64,000 nucleotides of DNA from Teredinibacter sp. KSP-S5-2. Lineage in GTDB: Bacteria > Pseudomonadota > Gammaproteobacteria > Pseudomonadales > Cellvibrionaceae. Shown here piece by piece: positions 1-9,089 of this stretch. Made by a program: the position numbers and the translations under genes. The notes under the pieces were generated by a model that was not told the DNA's origin, did not search any database, and worked only from the letters and a program-made list of their open reading frames with translations. How positions within the stretch are numbered: the first letter of the stretch is position 1; each line of letters opens with the position of its first letter. The stretch is from positions 3,098,001-3,162,000 of the forward strand of contig NZ_CP120416.1 in assembly GCF_032773895.1 (NCBI RefSeq). The letters run 5' to 3'.

Positions 1-254
1 ACTTCTTTACCAGACACCCAAGCAGCCATAAGAATTGAAATTTGAGTTTTACCCGCAGGGCTATTTTCATCTTTAATTGTCCAAGCACTATTAGTTGCGC
101 AATTTGGACGACTATTGTGAGCTCCCGTTAATTTAAAATAATGTAAATTGTCTGAGGCACGAACCCTTACCCACTCAACAGTTCCCGAACCACTTCCTGC
201 AAACACTGAGCTAGAAACCAAGCTTAAAACCAATACCACAAGAACTTTTTTCAT
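1..254 (-). CDS. Small secreted protein, partial (C-terminus beyond the window)
   Basis: The reading frame is open from an ATG at 254 to the window edge. A GGAG ribosome site lies 6 bases upstream, which favours this ATG over an in-frame one at 260. The protein starts with a clear signal peptide (MKKVLVVLVLSLVSSSVFA, cut after VFA). The mature part resembles three other small secreted proteins or relics in this window (16133, 18835 and the pseudogene at 19266): a beta-strand-rich start, one cysteine near the middle, and an amphipathic stretch of the type AGKTQISILMAAWVSGK. The family is common as hypothetical protein in marine gammaproteobacteria; no function is known to me. It lies downstream of fliC, where flaG or fliD often sits. 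Confidence 0.75.
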   Translation of the reverse strand, partial: MKKVLVVLVLSLVSSSVFAGSGSGTVEWVRVRASDNLHYFKLTGAHNSRPNCATNSAWTIKDENSPAGKTQISILMAAWVSGKE

Positions 255-581
255 ATACATCTCCACTTTCGACTGACAATTAAAAAAGATACACTACAGA
301 ACTCCGAAAACAAAAGAATAACAACCATTCTCAAATATTAAATTATTATTTAAATCAATAAATTAACAAAAAGAAAGCTCGTATAGAACGGCTATTGATA
401 GGAAAGATATGCCTATGTACATACACGGCTGAACAATCTGAGACATCCATGCATTTGATAATGAGACACTTTTCCCTTTAGCTGCAAGAAGCGGCTCTCT
501 CTCGGAAAAACACAGAATTCATTTCTGTTTGTCATTAAACTCCATTCAGACAGAAATGTCTATTTCCAAATAAAGCGGCAT
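255..581. other. Intergenic, no gene seen
   Basis: AT-rich spacer between the partial secreted-protein gene and the fliC terminator. It should carry the promoter of the leftward secreted-protein gene, but I see no convincing promoter and no structured RNA. Confidence 0.5.
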
Positions 582-618
582 AAAAAAAGCACAAGCAACT
601 TGTGATTGCTTGTGCTTT
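582..618 (-). terminator. Rho-independent terminator of fliC
   Basis: A perfect 13-bp stem (AAAGCACAAGCAA at 586-598 with TTGCTTGTGCTTT at 606-618) has a 7-base loop. Read on the minus strand it runs into seven T residues (plus-strand A-run at 582-588). It lies about 60 bases past the fliC stop and is one of the strongest terminators in the window. Confidence 0.9.
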
Positions 619-630
619 CCCAGGTACTTC

Positions 631-660
631 GAGAATATCGGTACGGGATTCGATATTCTC
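631..660 (-). other. Hairpin in the fliC 3' untranslated region
   Basis: GAGAATATCG (631-640) and CGATATTCTC (651-660) form a perfect 10-bp stem with a 10-base loop. It lies 17 bases after the fliC stop and before the terminator, and has no T-tract, so it is more likely an mRNA-stabilising or processing structure than a terminator. Confidence 0.6.
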
Positions 661-677
661 TCGGGGTGCTAAGGTGA

Positions 678-3161
678 TTAACCTTGGAGTAGCTGAAGCA
701 CCTGTTGCGGTTGAGCATTTGCCTGAGCCAGCATGGCTTGTGAAGCCTGTTGCAGTACTTGTGCTCGGGAAAGGTTGGCCGATTCTGCAGCAAAGTCCGC
801 ATCGACAATTCGTGAACGCGCTGCCGCAGTATTTTCTGAAATATTGGACAGGTTGCTCATGGTAAATTCAAGTCGATTGTTAATTGCACCTAAATCTGAC
901 CGTGTGGCATTAATGGTTTCCAGCGCATTATCAATCGGCGATATGGCTTCCTGTGCCGAGGTATACGTCGCCACACTCAAGTTGGCAATGGCGGAACCGG
1001 TTACCACAGAAGACAACTCCGTATTTTGGTTTAATAAACCTGTTGCCGTTTGTGCGGAGGCATTACCTTCAATGGAAATGGTGGTTTCATTAATAGAGGT
1101 GAGTTCAATACCGGCACCAATAACATAGGAGGTCGCATTCAGGGCACCATCCGCATCCGTATCGGAAATCAGATCCATTATTCCCAAAGAGTGTGCTGCT
1201 GTCATCGCTGTTCTGGATGTTCCCAATTGAATTGAAATATTGGAAGTCGAACTGAGCGATAGCTCACCATTATCATCAATTTCAGCGTGTACCCCTGTTT
1301 GTGCCTCACTAATATTAATATCTGCGACAACTTGTGTTAAATCACCAAGGTCTGTAAGTGCCACCACCTGGCCATTAATCACCAAGTCTGAGTTGGCGGC
1401 TATGGTACTTAAGTCAGCATCTGCAACTGCGGTTCCACTTACCACCGCTGTTGCCGCTGTAAATGCATCTTGCAGACCGCCCAAGTTCGCCACGGTAGCG
1501 GTGCCATCAGCAATCACTATTGGCCCTGCGGCAAAAATATGAATCTCGCCGTTGTCATCCACTGCCGCGGTTACGCCAGTATTATCCGAGACATCATTAA
1601 TTGCAGTCGCAACATCTTCTAATGTTGTACCGGCAAAGTTAGAGGTGGTAATACCGTTAATAATTAAGTTTTGACCCGCGGTAATGGCTGCACCACCGGT
1701 CGAAACAAATTCAGTGGCAAATACTTGAGAATTTTCATCAAAAGCTTCGGTCGCATTCGACGTAGCCACCACATTGGTATCCGACGTTGCATTATTAATG
1801 GTATCGATTACACCTTGTAAGCTGTCATTTTGTGTCGCTTCAATTACAACACCATTAATTTTTAAATCGCCAGTTTCCAAACCTTCAGAAAAATCTACCG
1901 TACCCGCTGGCACTGTCGCACCGTTGGAGACACCTTTTACAGTACCGTCACCACTGGTTTGCTGAAAACCAAGGCTTGCAAGATCAGTCGCGGTACCTTC
2001 TGGCCCTGCGGTCACGGCAATATCGCCACCATCGTCAGCAGTGAGTGCGATGGACCCGGTAAAGAGTGCCGCATCATCACCGGCGGCAATAAATTGGTTG
2101 CCCGCGGAGTTAATACCACCTTGATCGATCACACTGGCGTCGGTAAAACCAAGCACGTCAGCTAGAGTGTCCGTTGTTGAACCAGCATTATCATAAGTTA
2201 AGGAAAATGCAGCACCCGTGTCGTTACTTAATACCAAGGTACCCGCTTCACTTAATGATGCTGTTAACAAGCTTCCGGTTTTGTTATTAATTGCTGCGAC
2301 CAGTTCATTTAGATTGTTGGCTTGCGTGAAGGTAAAATCTGTCCGCGCAGTGGAAACACCATCGATATCAAAAATAGAAATGGTGAGCGTGTCACCCGCT
2401 TGAATTGCACCTGTACCTACTGTGCCTGCGTTAGCAATGTTGTAACCGGTAGCACTCACGCCATCGACATTTTCATTAATATTGTCGATTAAATCCTGGA
2501 AAGTATCAGTGGAACCATCAAATGCACCAATGGATTGGCCATTAATTAGTACATCGCTGTCACCAATTGCCACCGGAGTACCTGCTGCCGCATCCAGATT
2601 TAATAAGTCTGCAGTTCGCGCACCAGATACATCTGAACTGGTTGTACCCAAGCCAAGGGTTTTGGTGTTCATTGCAGTAATACTAAAATCGATAGTTTGA
2701 TACGCTTCGGCACCAACTTGTAAATCGACATTACCCAAACTGCCATCAAGTAATTTTTGGCCGTTAAAGCTGGTGGTTTCTGCGATCCGATCCAACTCAT
2801 CCAGAAGCTGCTGAAATTCTGCATCGAGTGTTGCTCGGTCTGCATCGGAATAAATTCCGTTCGCAGCCTGGATAGCAAGTTCACGCATGCGTTGCAAGAT
2901 ATTTGTGGTTTCGTCTAGTGCACCCTCTGCAGTTTGAATTAGAGAGACACCATCGTTTGCATTACGAATTGCCTGACCTAAACCGCGTATTTGAGATGTC
3001 TGACGATTTGAAATGGCAAGACCCGCAGCATCGTCTGCAGCGGTATTGATGCGTCGTCCAGAAGACAAGCGTTCCATTGCCTCTGACATATCATTACCAG
3101 AGGCCACCAGTTGTCGCTGTGCGTTCAACGAAGCAACATTTGTATTAATGACTAAAGGCAT
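678..3161 (-). CDS. fliC: Flagellin, very long (827 aa)
   Basis: Filament subunit exported by the flagellar type III system and polymerised outside the cell. The start is set by the conserved flagellin N-terminus MPLVINTNVASLNAQRQL, preceded by an AGGAGA site. Residues 1 to about 175 form the D0/D1 helices (SSGRRINTAADDAAGLAIS) and roughly the last 95 residues the C-terminal D1/D0 part, ending QVLQLLQG. Bacterial flagellins are usually 280-500 aa; the extra 350-500 residues here lie in the central, surface-exposed region. That region holds several flagellin 'hook IN' type units, each with an (L/V)-I-N-G motif followed by 'dtIN' and a DDNGE or similar turn. A sigma-54 promoter lies at 3258-3276. 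The gene is monocistronic: flgL upstream is separated by about 1.1 kb of repeats, and a strong terminator follows. Confidence 0.95.
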   Translation of the reverse strand: MPLVINTNVASLNAQRQLVASGNDMSEAMERLSSGRRINTAADDAAGLAISNRQTSQIRGLGQAIRNANDGVSLIQTAEGALDETTNILQRMRELAIQAANGIYSDADRATLDAEFQQLLDELDRIAETTSFNGQKLLDGSLGNVDLQVGAEAYQTIDFSITAMNTKTLGLGTTSSDVSGARTADLLNLDAAAGTPVAIGDSDVLINGQSIGAFDGSTDTFQDLIDNINENVDGVSATGYNIANAGTVGTGAIQAGDTLTISIFDIDGVSTARTDFTFTQANNLNELVAAINNKTGSLLTASLSEAGTLVLSNDTGAAFSLTYDNAGSTTDTLADVLGFTDASVIDQGGINSAGNQFIAAGDDAALFTGSIALTADDGGDIAVTAGPEGTATDLASLGFQQTSGDGTVKGVSNGATVPAGTVDFSEGLETGDLKINGVVIEATQNDSLQGVIDTINNATSDTNVVATSNATEAFDENSQVFATEFVSTGGAAITAGQNLIINGITTSNFAGTTLEDVATAINDVSDNTGVTAAVDDNGEIHIFAAGPIVIADGTATVANLGGLQDAFTAATAVVSGTAVADADLSTIAANSDLVINGQVVALTDLGDLTQVVADINISEAQTGVHAEIDDNGELSLSSTSNISIQLGTSRTAMTAAHSLGIMDLISDTDADGALNATSYVIGAGIELTSINETTISIEGNASAQTATGLLNQNTELSSVVTGSAIANLSVATYTSAQEAISPIDNALETINATRSDLGAINNRLEFTMSNLSNISENTAAARSRIVDADFAAESANLSRAQVLQQASQAMLAQANAQPQQVLQLLQG

Positions 3162-3226
3162 AGTATTTCTCCTGTAACCCAGCAGTCTATAAATTGATTC
3201 GCATATAAACCGCCAGTAACCCAAAA

Positions 3227-3236
3227 AAAGCGGCAA
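3227..3236 (+). promoter_or_regulatory. Third CGGCAA element, in the fliC leader
   Basis: AAAGCGGCAA at 3227-3236 repeats the core of the inverted repeat at 3323-3357, but lies about 12-21 bases downstream of the predicted start. Candidate activator half-site; function inferred from position only. Confidence 0.35.
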
Positions 3237-3257
3237 ATGTGATAGCTACGGATATCA

Positions 3258-3276
3258 TTGCAACGCCTATGCCAAA
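3258..3276 (-). promoter_or_regulatory. Sigma-54 promoter of fliC
   Basis: The minus strand reads TTGGCATAGGCGTTGCAA, with GG and GC exactly 10 bases apart as required for a -24/-12 promoter. Transcription would start about 12 bases downstream (near 3248), leaving a leader of about 87 bases before the fliC ATG. Confidence 0.8.
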
Positions 3277-3322
3277 ACCAAAAAAAGCTTATTTTTCAGT
3301 ACTTTTTTTATTATTTTTATTT

Positions 3323-3357
3323 AAAGCGGCAATAAATTGCTGATCCATTGCCGCTTT
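3323..3357. promoter_or_regulatory. CGGCAA inverted repeat upstream of the fliC promoter
   Basis: AAAGCGGCAAT (3323-3333) and ATTGCCGCTTT (3347-3357) are perfect 11-base inverted copies separated by 13 bases. They lie about 75-110 bases upstream of the predicted fliC start, the usual distance for a bacterial enhancer-binding protein. CGGCAA resembles the half-site I recall for the flagellar activator FlrC of Vibrio (not checked). Neither strand has a T-tract, so a terminator is unlikely. Confidence 0.5.
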
Positions 3358-3440
3358 CTTTTGCCTGTTGAAGAGGATTAATCAAAAAAACTAGATGCTC
3401 GATTTGCCTGCTTGCGGTTTTTGAATGAGAACTAACTTGC

Positions 3441-3689
3441 AAAGAATTCGGTAATGGGTTTAAAGACCGTGAGCCGCAGGGATGCGGCGATCGAGCCTCC
3501 AGGGATGGATTCACGGCGTGTCTTGGAAACCCATACCGAATGGGATGTGCTTTATTTATCAGACTACATTTTTATTTGATAGCCTTTTTGTTTTTTCAGA
3601 CACGCTGTACATATATCCCTATACGCTCATCGTCGGCTTCCTGCCTCCTATGGTCTGCAAAAGCAAAAAAGGCTTTCGAGATTAGTGAG
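3441..3689. repeat. Palindromic tandem repeat, unit 1
   Basis: First of three related units of about 250-290 bp. Nested stems are visible: GGTAATGGGTTT (3450-3461) pairs with AAACCCATACC (3527-3537, one bulge), AAGAC with GTCTT, CCGTGA (3467-3472) with TCACGG. Inside are two small hairpins with the same GGGA loop: GCCGCA/TGCGGC (3473-3488) and TCCA/TGGA (3498-3509). The result is a cloverleaf-like cruciform of about 90 bp followed by a conserved tail of about 150 bp. A small ORF across it is a by-product of the repeat. Confidence 0.7.
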
Positions 3690-3944
3690 TACTTTCCATA
3701 TAGATAAAGATACGCTTCTACGAGGTAATTCAGTTATGGGCTCTAAGACCATGAACCGTTAAAATGTGGGGGTCAAGCCTCCGCAGACAAAATGATGGGA
3801 GAGTTTTTAACTGTGACTACGTCCGAACGGGCGGCTAAATGGGTGCATCCGAGTTAATGATTTACCGTGTGTATGAGATAGGCACCACTGAATAAAACAT
3901 GCTTAACTTGTCAAACTAGGTTTTTATCAGATAGCCTTTTTCTT
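3690..3944. repeat. Palindromic tandem repeat, unit 2 (degenerate)
   Basis: Diverged copy. The leader (AGATAAAGATACG...GAGGTAATTC), the GTTATGGG-TCTAAGACC arm, the GTCAAGCCTCC segment and the TTTTTATCAGATAGCC tail align with units 1 and 3, but the inner hairpins are lost and the core is longer. Confidence 0.55.
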
Positions 3945-4235
3945 TCGAGACTTTCGTGTACTGCCTTTAGATAAAGACACAATTTCATGAGGTAATTCGG
4001 TTATGGGTTCAAAGACCGTGAGCCGCAGGGATGCGGCGATCGAGCCTCCAGGGACGGATTTACGGCGTGTCTTGGAAACCCATACCGAATGGGATGTGCT
4101 TTATTTATCAGACTACATTTTTATCAGATAGCCTTTTGCTTTTTCAGACACGCTGTACATATATCCCTATACGCTCATCGTCGGCCTCCTGCCTCCTATG
4201 GTCTGTAAAAACAAAAAGGCCTTCTGGATTAGCAA
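3945..4235. repeat. Palindromic tandem repeat, unit 3
   Basis: Nearly identical to unit 1 from about 4000 to 4222, with a handful of substitutions. The core stem, the GCCGCA/TGCGGC hairpin and the GGGA loops are kept. The outer CCGTGA/TTACGG arm differs from unit 1 by one base, and GGTTATGGGTTC replaces GGTAATGGGTTT. The unit ends just before the flgL stop region. Confidence 0.7.
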
Positions 4236-4281
4236 GCACTTTAGCCCAGCGAAGTAAATCAGCAAAGGATCTGAAAATCAT

Positions 4282-5871
4282 TTATAACTGATTAAATAAC
4301 GATAATTGACTTACCCGAATAAACGATGACTGCGCAGCTTGCAGTATTAATGACTGAGCAGACAAACGAGACGCTGCTTCAGCGTAATCCACATCTCGCA
4401 GTTGTGCCATTAATTCTTTCGTCACCAACTCCGCATCCAACTGCAAAGATCGCGTGCTCTCAATCGTATTAAAACGTGCCCCCAGCTTTGAGGTAACATC
4501 CAACACGCTGGTTTGTGCATTAGCGACGTTATCCAGTGTCTCTCCAACAATATCTTCCAAAGAATCGCGACTTTCCTGCGTACCATCAAAGGATTTCATG
4601 GCATCACTAAAACGTGCAAGCGTGGTTAATACATCCTGCTTATTGGTTGAATCTATAAAAAGACGATCTCCAGCTTCCGCCAACTCACCATCCGTTGAGG
4701 TCGATCCAAATAATGCATCAATCCCCAATGCAGTGGAAACAGCCGGATCACTCTCGCTATTTATCGTAAAATTAATCCCTTCAGGCATGTGAATACCATT
4801 CGCATCAACCGTAAGCCCTAATCGGGCCAGCTTTGCCGCATTTCCGTTACCAACATTATTTAACTCGGCCGCCAAATCATTTTGTGTTGTGATATTACTG
4901 GCTAACACAAACGTCTCAGTTCTTCCCGCGACCGTAATGTTAAATGTTTCTGTGCCATTAGCCGCAAAATCATACCCTGTGGTGTTAAATGTTTGAGAGG
5001 CTGGAATCGCCGCGACACCAGATGTCGGGCTACCGGCAATACGGAAGCTCACACCATTAATTTCAATTGGGCTTCCGGATGAATACGCTTGATGATCGGC
5101 AATCACACGACCAGTCGAACGCTCTGTCACAGTATAATTTTTCCCTGGTGGCGAGATATTGGTATCGGCATTAAAGGTAATGACCATATCTTCCGGGTAA
5201 AACTCATCAAAAGTAGTCCGATCAACCACATTACCGACAGAAATCTGGACCGGCGGCAACGACGTGTTCGCCGGACTGGCATAAGTTGTAATAGTATTTC
5301 GTGCACTGTCAATATCGACGAATAAATCCTTGCCAGAATCACTCGCGGCAATGGTTGTACCATTGGCGATCTGAATAAACTGTTGACCTTCATCGCCTTT
5401 GAAGGTAAAGCCCTGCCCTGCATTCCCTGAAAACGGTTCTTTACCGCTTTTGTAGCCGCCAAAAATGTAATCACCATTGGCATTTTGTGAATTGAGAAGG
5501 TTTTTTAGCTCATCTAAACGAGAATCCACTTCCGCGGCTAATGTTTTATATTCGTTTTGCGATAAGGTTGCGGTGTTACCGGCGCTGACTGCAATTTCTT
5601 TAATTCGCAGCAACAGGTTATTCACCCCTTTCAAAGCAGATTCTTCTAACACCAAATTGTTTTCAGCAATATCCATGTTGTCGCTGTATTGACTGATGCT
5701 TGCAAGTTCATCACTCAACTGCATGATCTTGGTCGCAGCAACCGGATCGTCCGCAGGCGTCAATACCCGCTTACCTGTCGACAGCTGTTCTTGGGTTTTA
5801 ATTATCGCTTCGTTCGCATTAGCCATGCTATTGCTTGCGATGTTAAATATTTGAACCGATGAAATTCGCAT
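4282..5871 (-). CDS. flgL: Flagellar hook-filament junction protein FlgL (HAP3), enlarged
   Basis: Junction protein between FlgK and the flagellin filament. The N-terminus (MRISSVQIFNIASNSMANANEAI, then EQLSTGKRVLTPADDPVAA) and the C-terminus (YAEAASRLSAQSLILQAAQSSFIRVSQLSLFNQL type) are typical flagellin/FlgL D0 helices. At 529 aa it exceeds the usual 310-440 aa; the excess is a central domain with a hook-IN-like segment around residues 300-370. It is the last gene of the flgF-L operon, 26 bases after flgK. Confidence 0.93.
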   Translation of the reverse strand: MRISSVQIFNIASNSMANANEAIIKTQEQLSTGKRVLTPADDPVAATKIMQLSDELASISQYSDNMDIAENNLVLEESALKGVNNLLLRIKEIAVSAGNTATLSQNEYKTLAAEVDSRLDELKNLLNSQNANGDYIFGGYKSGKEPFSGNAGQGFTFKGDEGQQFIQIANGTTIAASDSGKDLFVDIDSARNTITTYASPANTSLPPVQISVGNVVDRTTFDEFYPEDMVITFNADTNISPPGKNYTVTERSTGRVIADHQAYSSGSPIEINGVSFRIAGSPTSGVAAIPASQTFNTTGYDFAANGTETFNITVAGRTETFVLASNITTQNDLAAELNNVGNGNAAKLARLGLTVDANGIHMPEGINFTINSESDPAVSTALGIDALFGSTSTDGELAEAGDRLFIDSTNKQDVLTTLARFSDAMKSFDGTQESRDSLEDIVGETLDNVANAQTSVLDVTSKLGARFNTIESTRSLQLDAELVTKELMAQLRDVDYAEAASRLSAQSLILQAAQSSFIRVSQLSLFNQL

Positions 5872-5897
5872 TGTTCTGTACCGGCAAGTTGTTTCCG

Positions 5898-8800
5898 CTA
5901 AAATGCACCTATTAATCTTTCAAACAAATCCCGTGCCACAGAGATCACTTGTGAGTTGGCGGCGAATAATTGTTCAAATTTAATCAGGTCTGCCGCCTCC
6001 TCATCCAGATTCACTGCGGAGATGGAATTACGCATTTCCGTTGATTGTTCCAGTACCTGCTTGGCAGCATCGGTGTTAATTTTTGATGACGCGGTATTAA
6101 TCCCGATTCGTTCCACCAAAGACGCATAGCCTTCGGAATAACTACTAATACCACCGCCGATGGTGTGGGCAGTTTCCAGACCAGCAAGATTAAGTGCGTT
6201 ACGGTTATCTGAAGCTGCATCCACATTAAAGTCTATGGTGAAGGTATCACCTGTTTGCGGAATTCCACTAATGGAAGCCTGGATTCCCAAATAACTGGAT
6301 TGGGCAAAATCCGCAGCAGTGGTATCGCCGAACAACATACTTTGTGGTGGTAAGGTGGCTAAACTAATGCCATCAGCCATGGTGACGTCCATACGTCCAC
6401 CCACCACAATGGAAGAAGCCACACCATTACCGGCACCGGACAAACTTAAATGCGCATTTTCTCCATCGCTGATATCCACCGATTCACCGCTGGCACCAAA
6501 AAAGGAGAAATTAAAATCATCGCCTTCCGACGAATAGATACGTATTTCCGATTCACCGGTTATTGCGTCCCGCCCAGCTACGGCATAAATACCAGCAGCA
6601 GATAGGTTTTCATTTTCATTAATTCGACTGACAACGTAATCATTAAAATCTTCCAGTTCCGTTACCGGATTAGGTACGCCATCATAAAGAATTGCTCCAT
6701 TTCCCATTGGGTCGGCGGTATATTCAAGAAGGTCTTCGCCATTTAACGTAAATTGTAAAGGTGTGCTGTCAGTAATATTAAAATTTTGTAGTTCGATATA
6801 GTTGTATGCATTGGCGCTTACGCCAGGAATATTACTCAATATACTGGCGGTTTCCCGCATAGACGCATCGGCAGAAGTAATAATGGTTTGCGTAATCGGG
6901 TCGGCCCCAGGCGAAGCCGGTGGCAAGGTAATATGAATAACTTCCGCGGGATAACCATTATTCATTTCCCCGTCGCCGCTGATGCCATTCACATCACCAA
7001 CGGTAGTAAAGGTTGCGCCTTCAATATCAAACCCCAAAAGTGCATTGGCTTGCCCCGCAGGCGCAATATCCAAACCACCATCCGGGTCACCATTGTAATT
7101 ATTCAGGGTTATGTCACCATAACCTGGTGTATTTGAACGGAAAGCAAGGCTTCCATTATCGGCGATATATGCCACCACATCACTGCCGATTAACTGACTG
7201 TTAATTTCAGCGAGTAAGGCCGTTTCATCGGTGATGGCCCCACCATCGACGGTCACGGTGAAAGTGCCATCGTTCGCCCCATTCGGTGTATTACTTGCCA
7301 CCACATCAAAAGAAAACTGATTACCACTCGCACTAAAATCTGTGGTGACAAAGGATGGTGGAACCGCAGCGGCAATTTGTATGGATGCCTGAGTAACGGC
7401 GCTATTCCCCTCAATTAAACCAATTAACCCGCCACCAGTCGAAATACGAGTTTCTCCTGGATCTGTGGAAAATAATGGGTTATCGATACCAGGAACGTAA
7501 CGCTGATTTCGAATAGGAGGATCCAACTGAACAGGGTTACCCGGATCAGAGTTATCCAAAATGTCGTAGGTTGTGGGCGAGGTAAACTGAATTATTAACG
7601 GTGGATTCATTTCCCCCGATTGTGCAAATAATGGTAGCGGGTCACCGTTCTGATCCACAAGGGACAGCACTTGGCCCGGTGTAATTGATCCGGTTCCAAG
7701 ATTTGCTAAAGATGTGTCTGTTAATACCGGACTACCAAAAGCGATAGATTCTGGATTGAGTAATTCGGAAGAAAAATCCCGTGCACCGGATTTGGTTGGT
7801 TGCAAGCGGAAGGAATCTCCAGCTTGATATGCACCACCGTCAATAACCAGTTCCAAACCATCAAATTCAATTGAAAATGGATACACACCGGTAAGCAAGC
7901 CGGAGCTAACCACCTTGTTATCACTTAAACGTGTTATTTCGAATCGACCGCCAGTGCCCACTTCCATATCGTATTCACTGGCGGTAATTTGGGTGGGATC
8001 ATCAATATTCAGCCGCATATAGCGACCAGAATCTGCCGTATTATTGGAGTTCCCAATAATACGGTTAGCAGCAATAGTGGGGTCGTTTACATCGTAGAAA
8101 AATAACCCGCCAAAATCATTCTGCAGGTTCACCCCTTGACTATGAACCTCATTAAATGTGTCAGCCATGACCACAGCTATACGACCAAATTCGTTGTACG
8201 CCTGGTCCATCACGGTATCGCGAAAACGAATCAGACCACCAATTTCACCACCAGAAATTAAATTGGTAATAATCTGCCCACCTGACTCGTTGACAAATAC
8301 AATATCTTGTTTTTTTGCATCTTCGGGTGACGCAATAACGGCAAGCTCTCTCGCGTTTGTACCCACCACCAGGTTTTGACCTTGACCGACAATGATATTT
8401 ATCTGGCCGAAACCTTGGTCATAGGTTTGAATGGAAACCAGTTCCGATAATTGTCGTATTGCTTCGTCCCGTTGATCCAGTAGATCATTGGGAGAAGCGC
8501 CGTCTCCCCGGCCATAGGCATCGGTAATTTTTCGATTCAGTTCGGCAATATTGGATGTAAGGGCATTAATTTTGGCTACACCGGTATCAATTGCTTCACT
8601 CACACCTTCGTTGATGGTGTTGAAGCGTTCATAAATAGTATTGAAACGATCTGCCAGATTTTCAGATTCGCTGATAATTAATTGTCGTGCTGGGATAGAG
8701 GTCGGATCGTCTGCCGCATTTTGAACCGCGGCAAAAAACTTTTCCAAGCCGCTGGACAAGCCCGATGACTCATCGGCTAACAAGGTGTCCAACTGTGAGA

Positions 8801-9077
8801 TATTTTCATTAAAGACTTTTAAGTCATTAAATAACGTAGTATCAGTGCGTAATTGTTCGATAACAAAGTTATTTACCACACGGTCAACGGAAGCGACGTT
8901 CGCGCCATTACCGATATAACCGCCACCTTGAAAATTTGCAGGATTGGTTTCGACCAAAACCCGTTGTCGGCTGTAACCATCCACACCGGCATTGGCAATA
9001 TTATGCCCAGTCGTACTCAGCGATGCCTGGGCAACTCGCAACCCGCTAACACTGATACCTAATAAATCACTGGCCAC
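5898..9077 (-). CDS. flgK: Flagellar hook-associated protein 1 FlgK, enlarged
   Basis: First hook-filament junction protein. The N-terminal rod/hook signature (LLGISVSGLRVAQASLSTTGHNIANA) and the C-terminal D0 part (NLDEEAADLIKFEQLFAANSQ) are intact. At 1059 aa it is well above the usual 550-680 aa; residues from about 330 to 950 are extra beta-rich outer domains with repeated 'tftVTvdGgaitdet...INsqL' type segments. It sits 12 bases after flgJ and before flgL, so it is probably read from the flgF promoter. Confidence 0.95.
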   Translation of the reverse strand: MASDLLGISVSGLRVAQASLSTTGHNIANAGVDGYSRQRVLVETNPANFQGGGYIGNGANVASVDRVVNNFVIEQLRTDTTLFNDLKVFNENISQLDTLLADESSGLSSGLEKFFAAVQNAADDPTSIPARQLIISESENLADRFNTIYERFNTINEGVSEAIDTGVAKINALTSNIAELNRKITDAYGRGDGASPNDLLDQRDEAIRQLSELVSIQTYDQGFGQINIIVGQGQNLVVGTNARELAVIASPEDAKKQDIVFVNESGGQIITNLISGGEIGGLIRFRDTVMDQAYNEFGRIAVVMADTFNEVHSQGVNLQNDFGGLFFYDVNDPTIAANRIIGNSNNTADSGRYMRLNIDDPTQITASEYDMEVGTGGRFEITRLSDNKVVSSGLLTGVYPFSIEFDGLELVIDGGAYQAGDSFRLQPTKSGARDFSSELLNPESIAFGSPVLTDTSLANLGTGSITPGQVLSLVDQNGDPLPLFAQSGEMNPPLIIQFTSPTTYDILDNSDPGNPVQLDPPIRNQRYVPGIDNPLFSTDPGETRISTGGGLIGLIEGNSAVTQASIQIAAAVPPSFVTTDFSASGNQFSFDVVASNTPNGANDGTFTVTVDGGAITDETALLAEINSQLIGSDVVAYIADNGSLAFRSNTPGYGDITLNNYNGDPDGGLDIAPAGQANALLGFDIEGATFTTVGDVNGISGDGEMNNGYPAEVIHITLPPASPGADPITQTIITSADASMRETASILSNIPGVSANAYNYIELQNFNITDSTPLQFTLNGEDLLEYTADPMGNGAILYDGVPNPVTELEDFNDYVVSRINENENLSAAGIYAVAGRDAITGESEIRIYSSEGDDFNFSFFGASGESVDISDGENAHLSLSGAGNGVASSIVVGGRMDVTMADGISLATLPPQSMLFGDTTAADFAQSSYLGIQASISGIPQTGDTFTIDFNVDAASDNRNALNLAGLETAHTIGGGISSYSEGYASLVERIGINTASSKINTDAAKQVLEQSTEMRNSISAVNLDEEAADLIKFEQLFAANSQVISVARDLFERLIGAF

Positions 9078-9089
9078 GCGATTTCTCCT

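Noticed and set aside
733-2700. Several plus-strand frames of 60-130 codons inside fliC
   Set aside because: They are antisense shadows of the flagellin reading frame and have compositions of reverse-complemented coding sequence.
3482-3685. Small plus-strand frame across repeat unit 1, and its twin at 4031-4291
   Set aside because: Both are created by the palindromic repeat itself and have no ribosome site; coding is unlikely.
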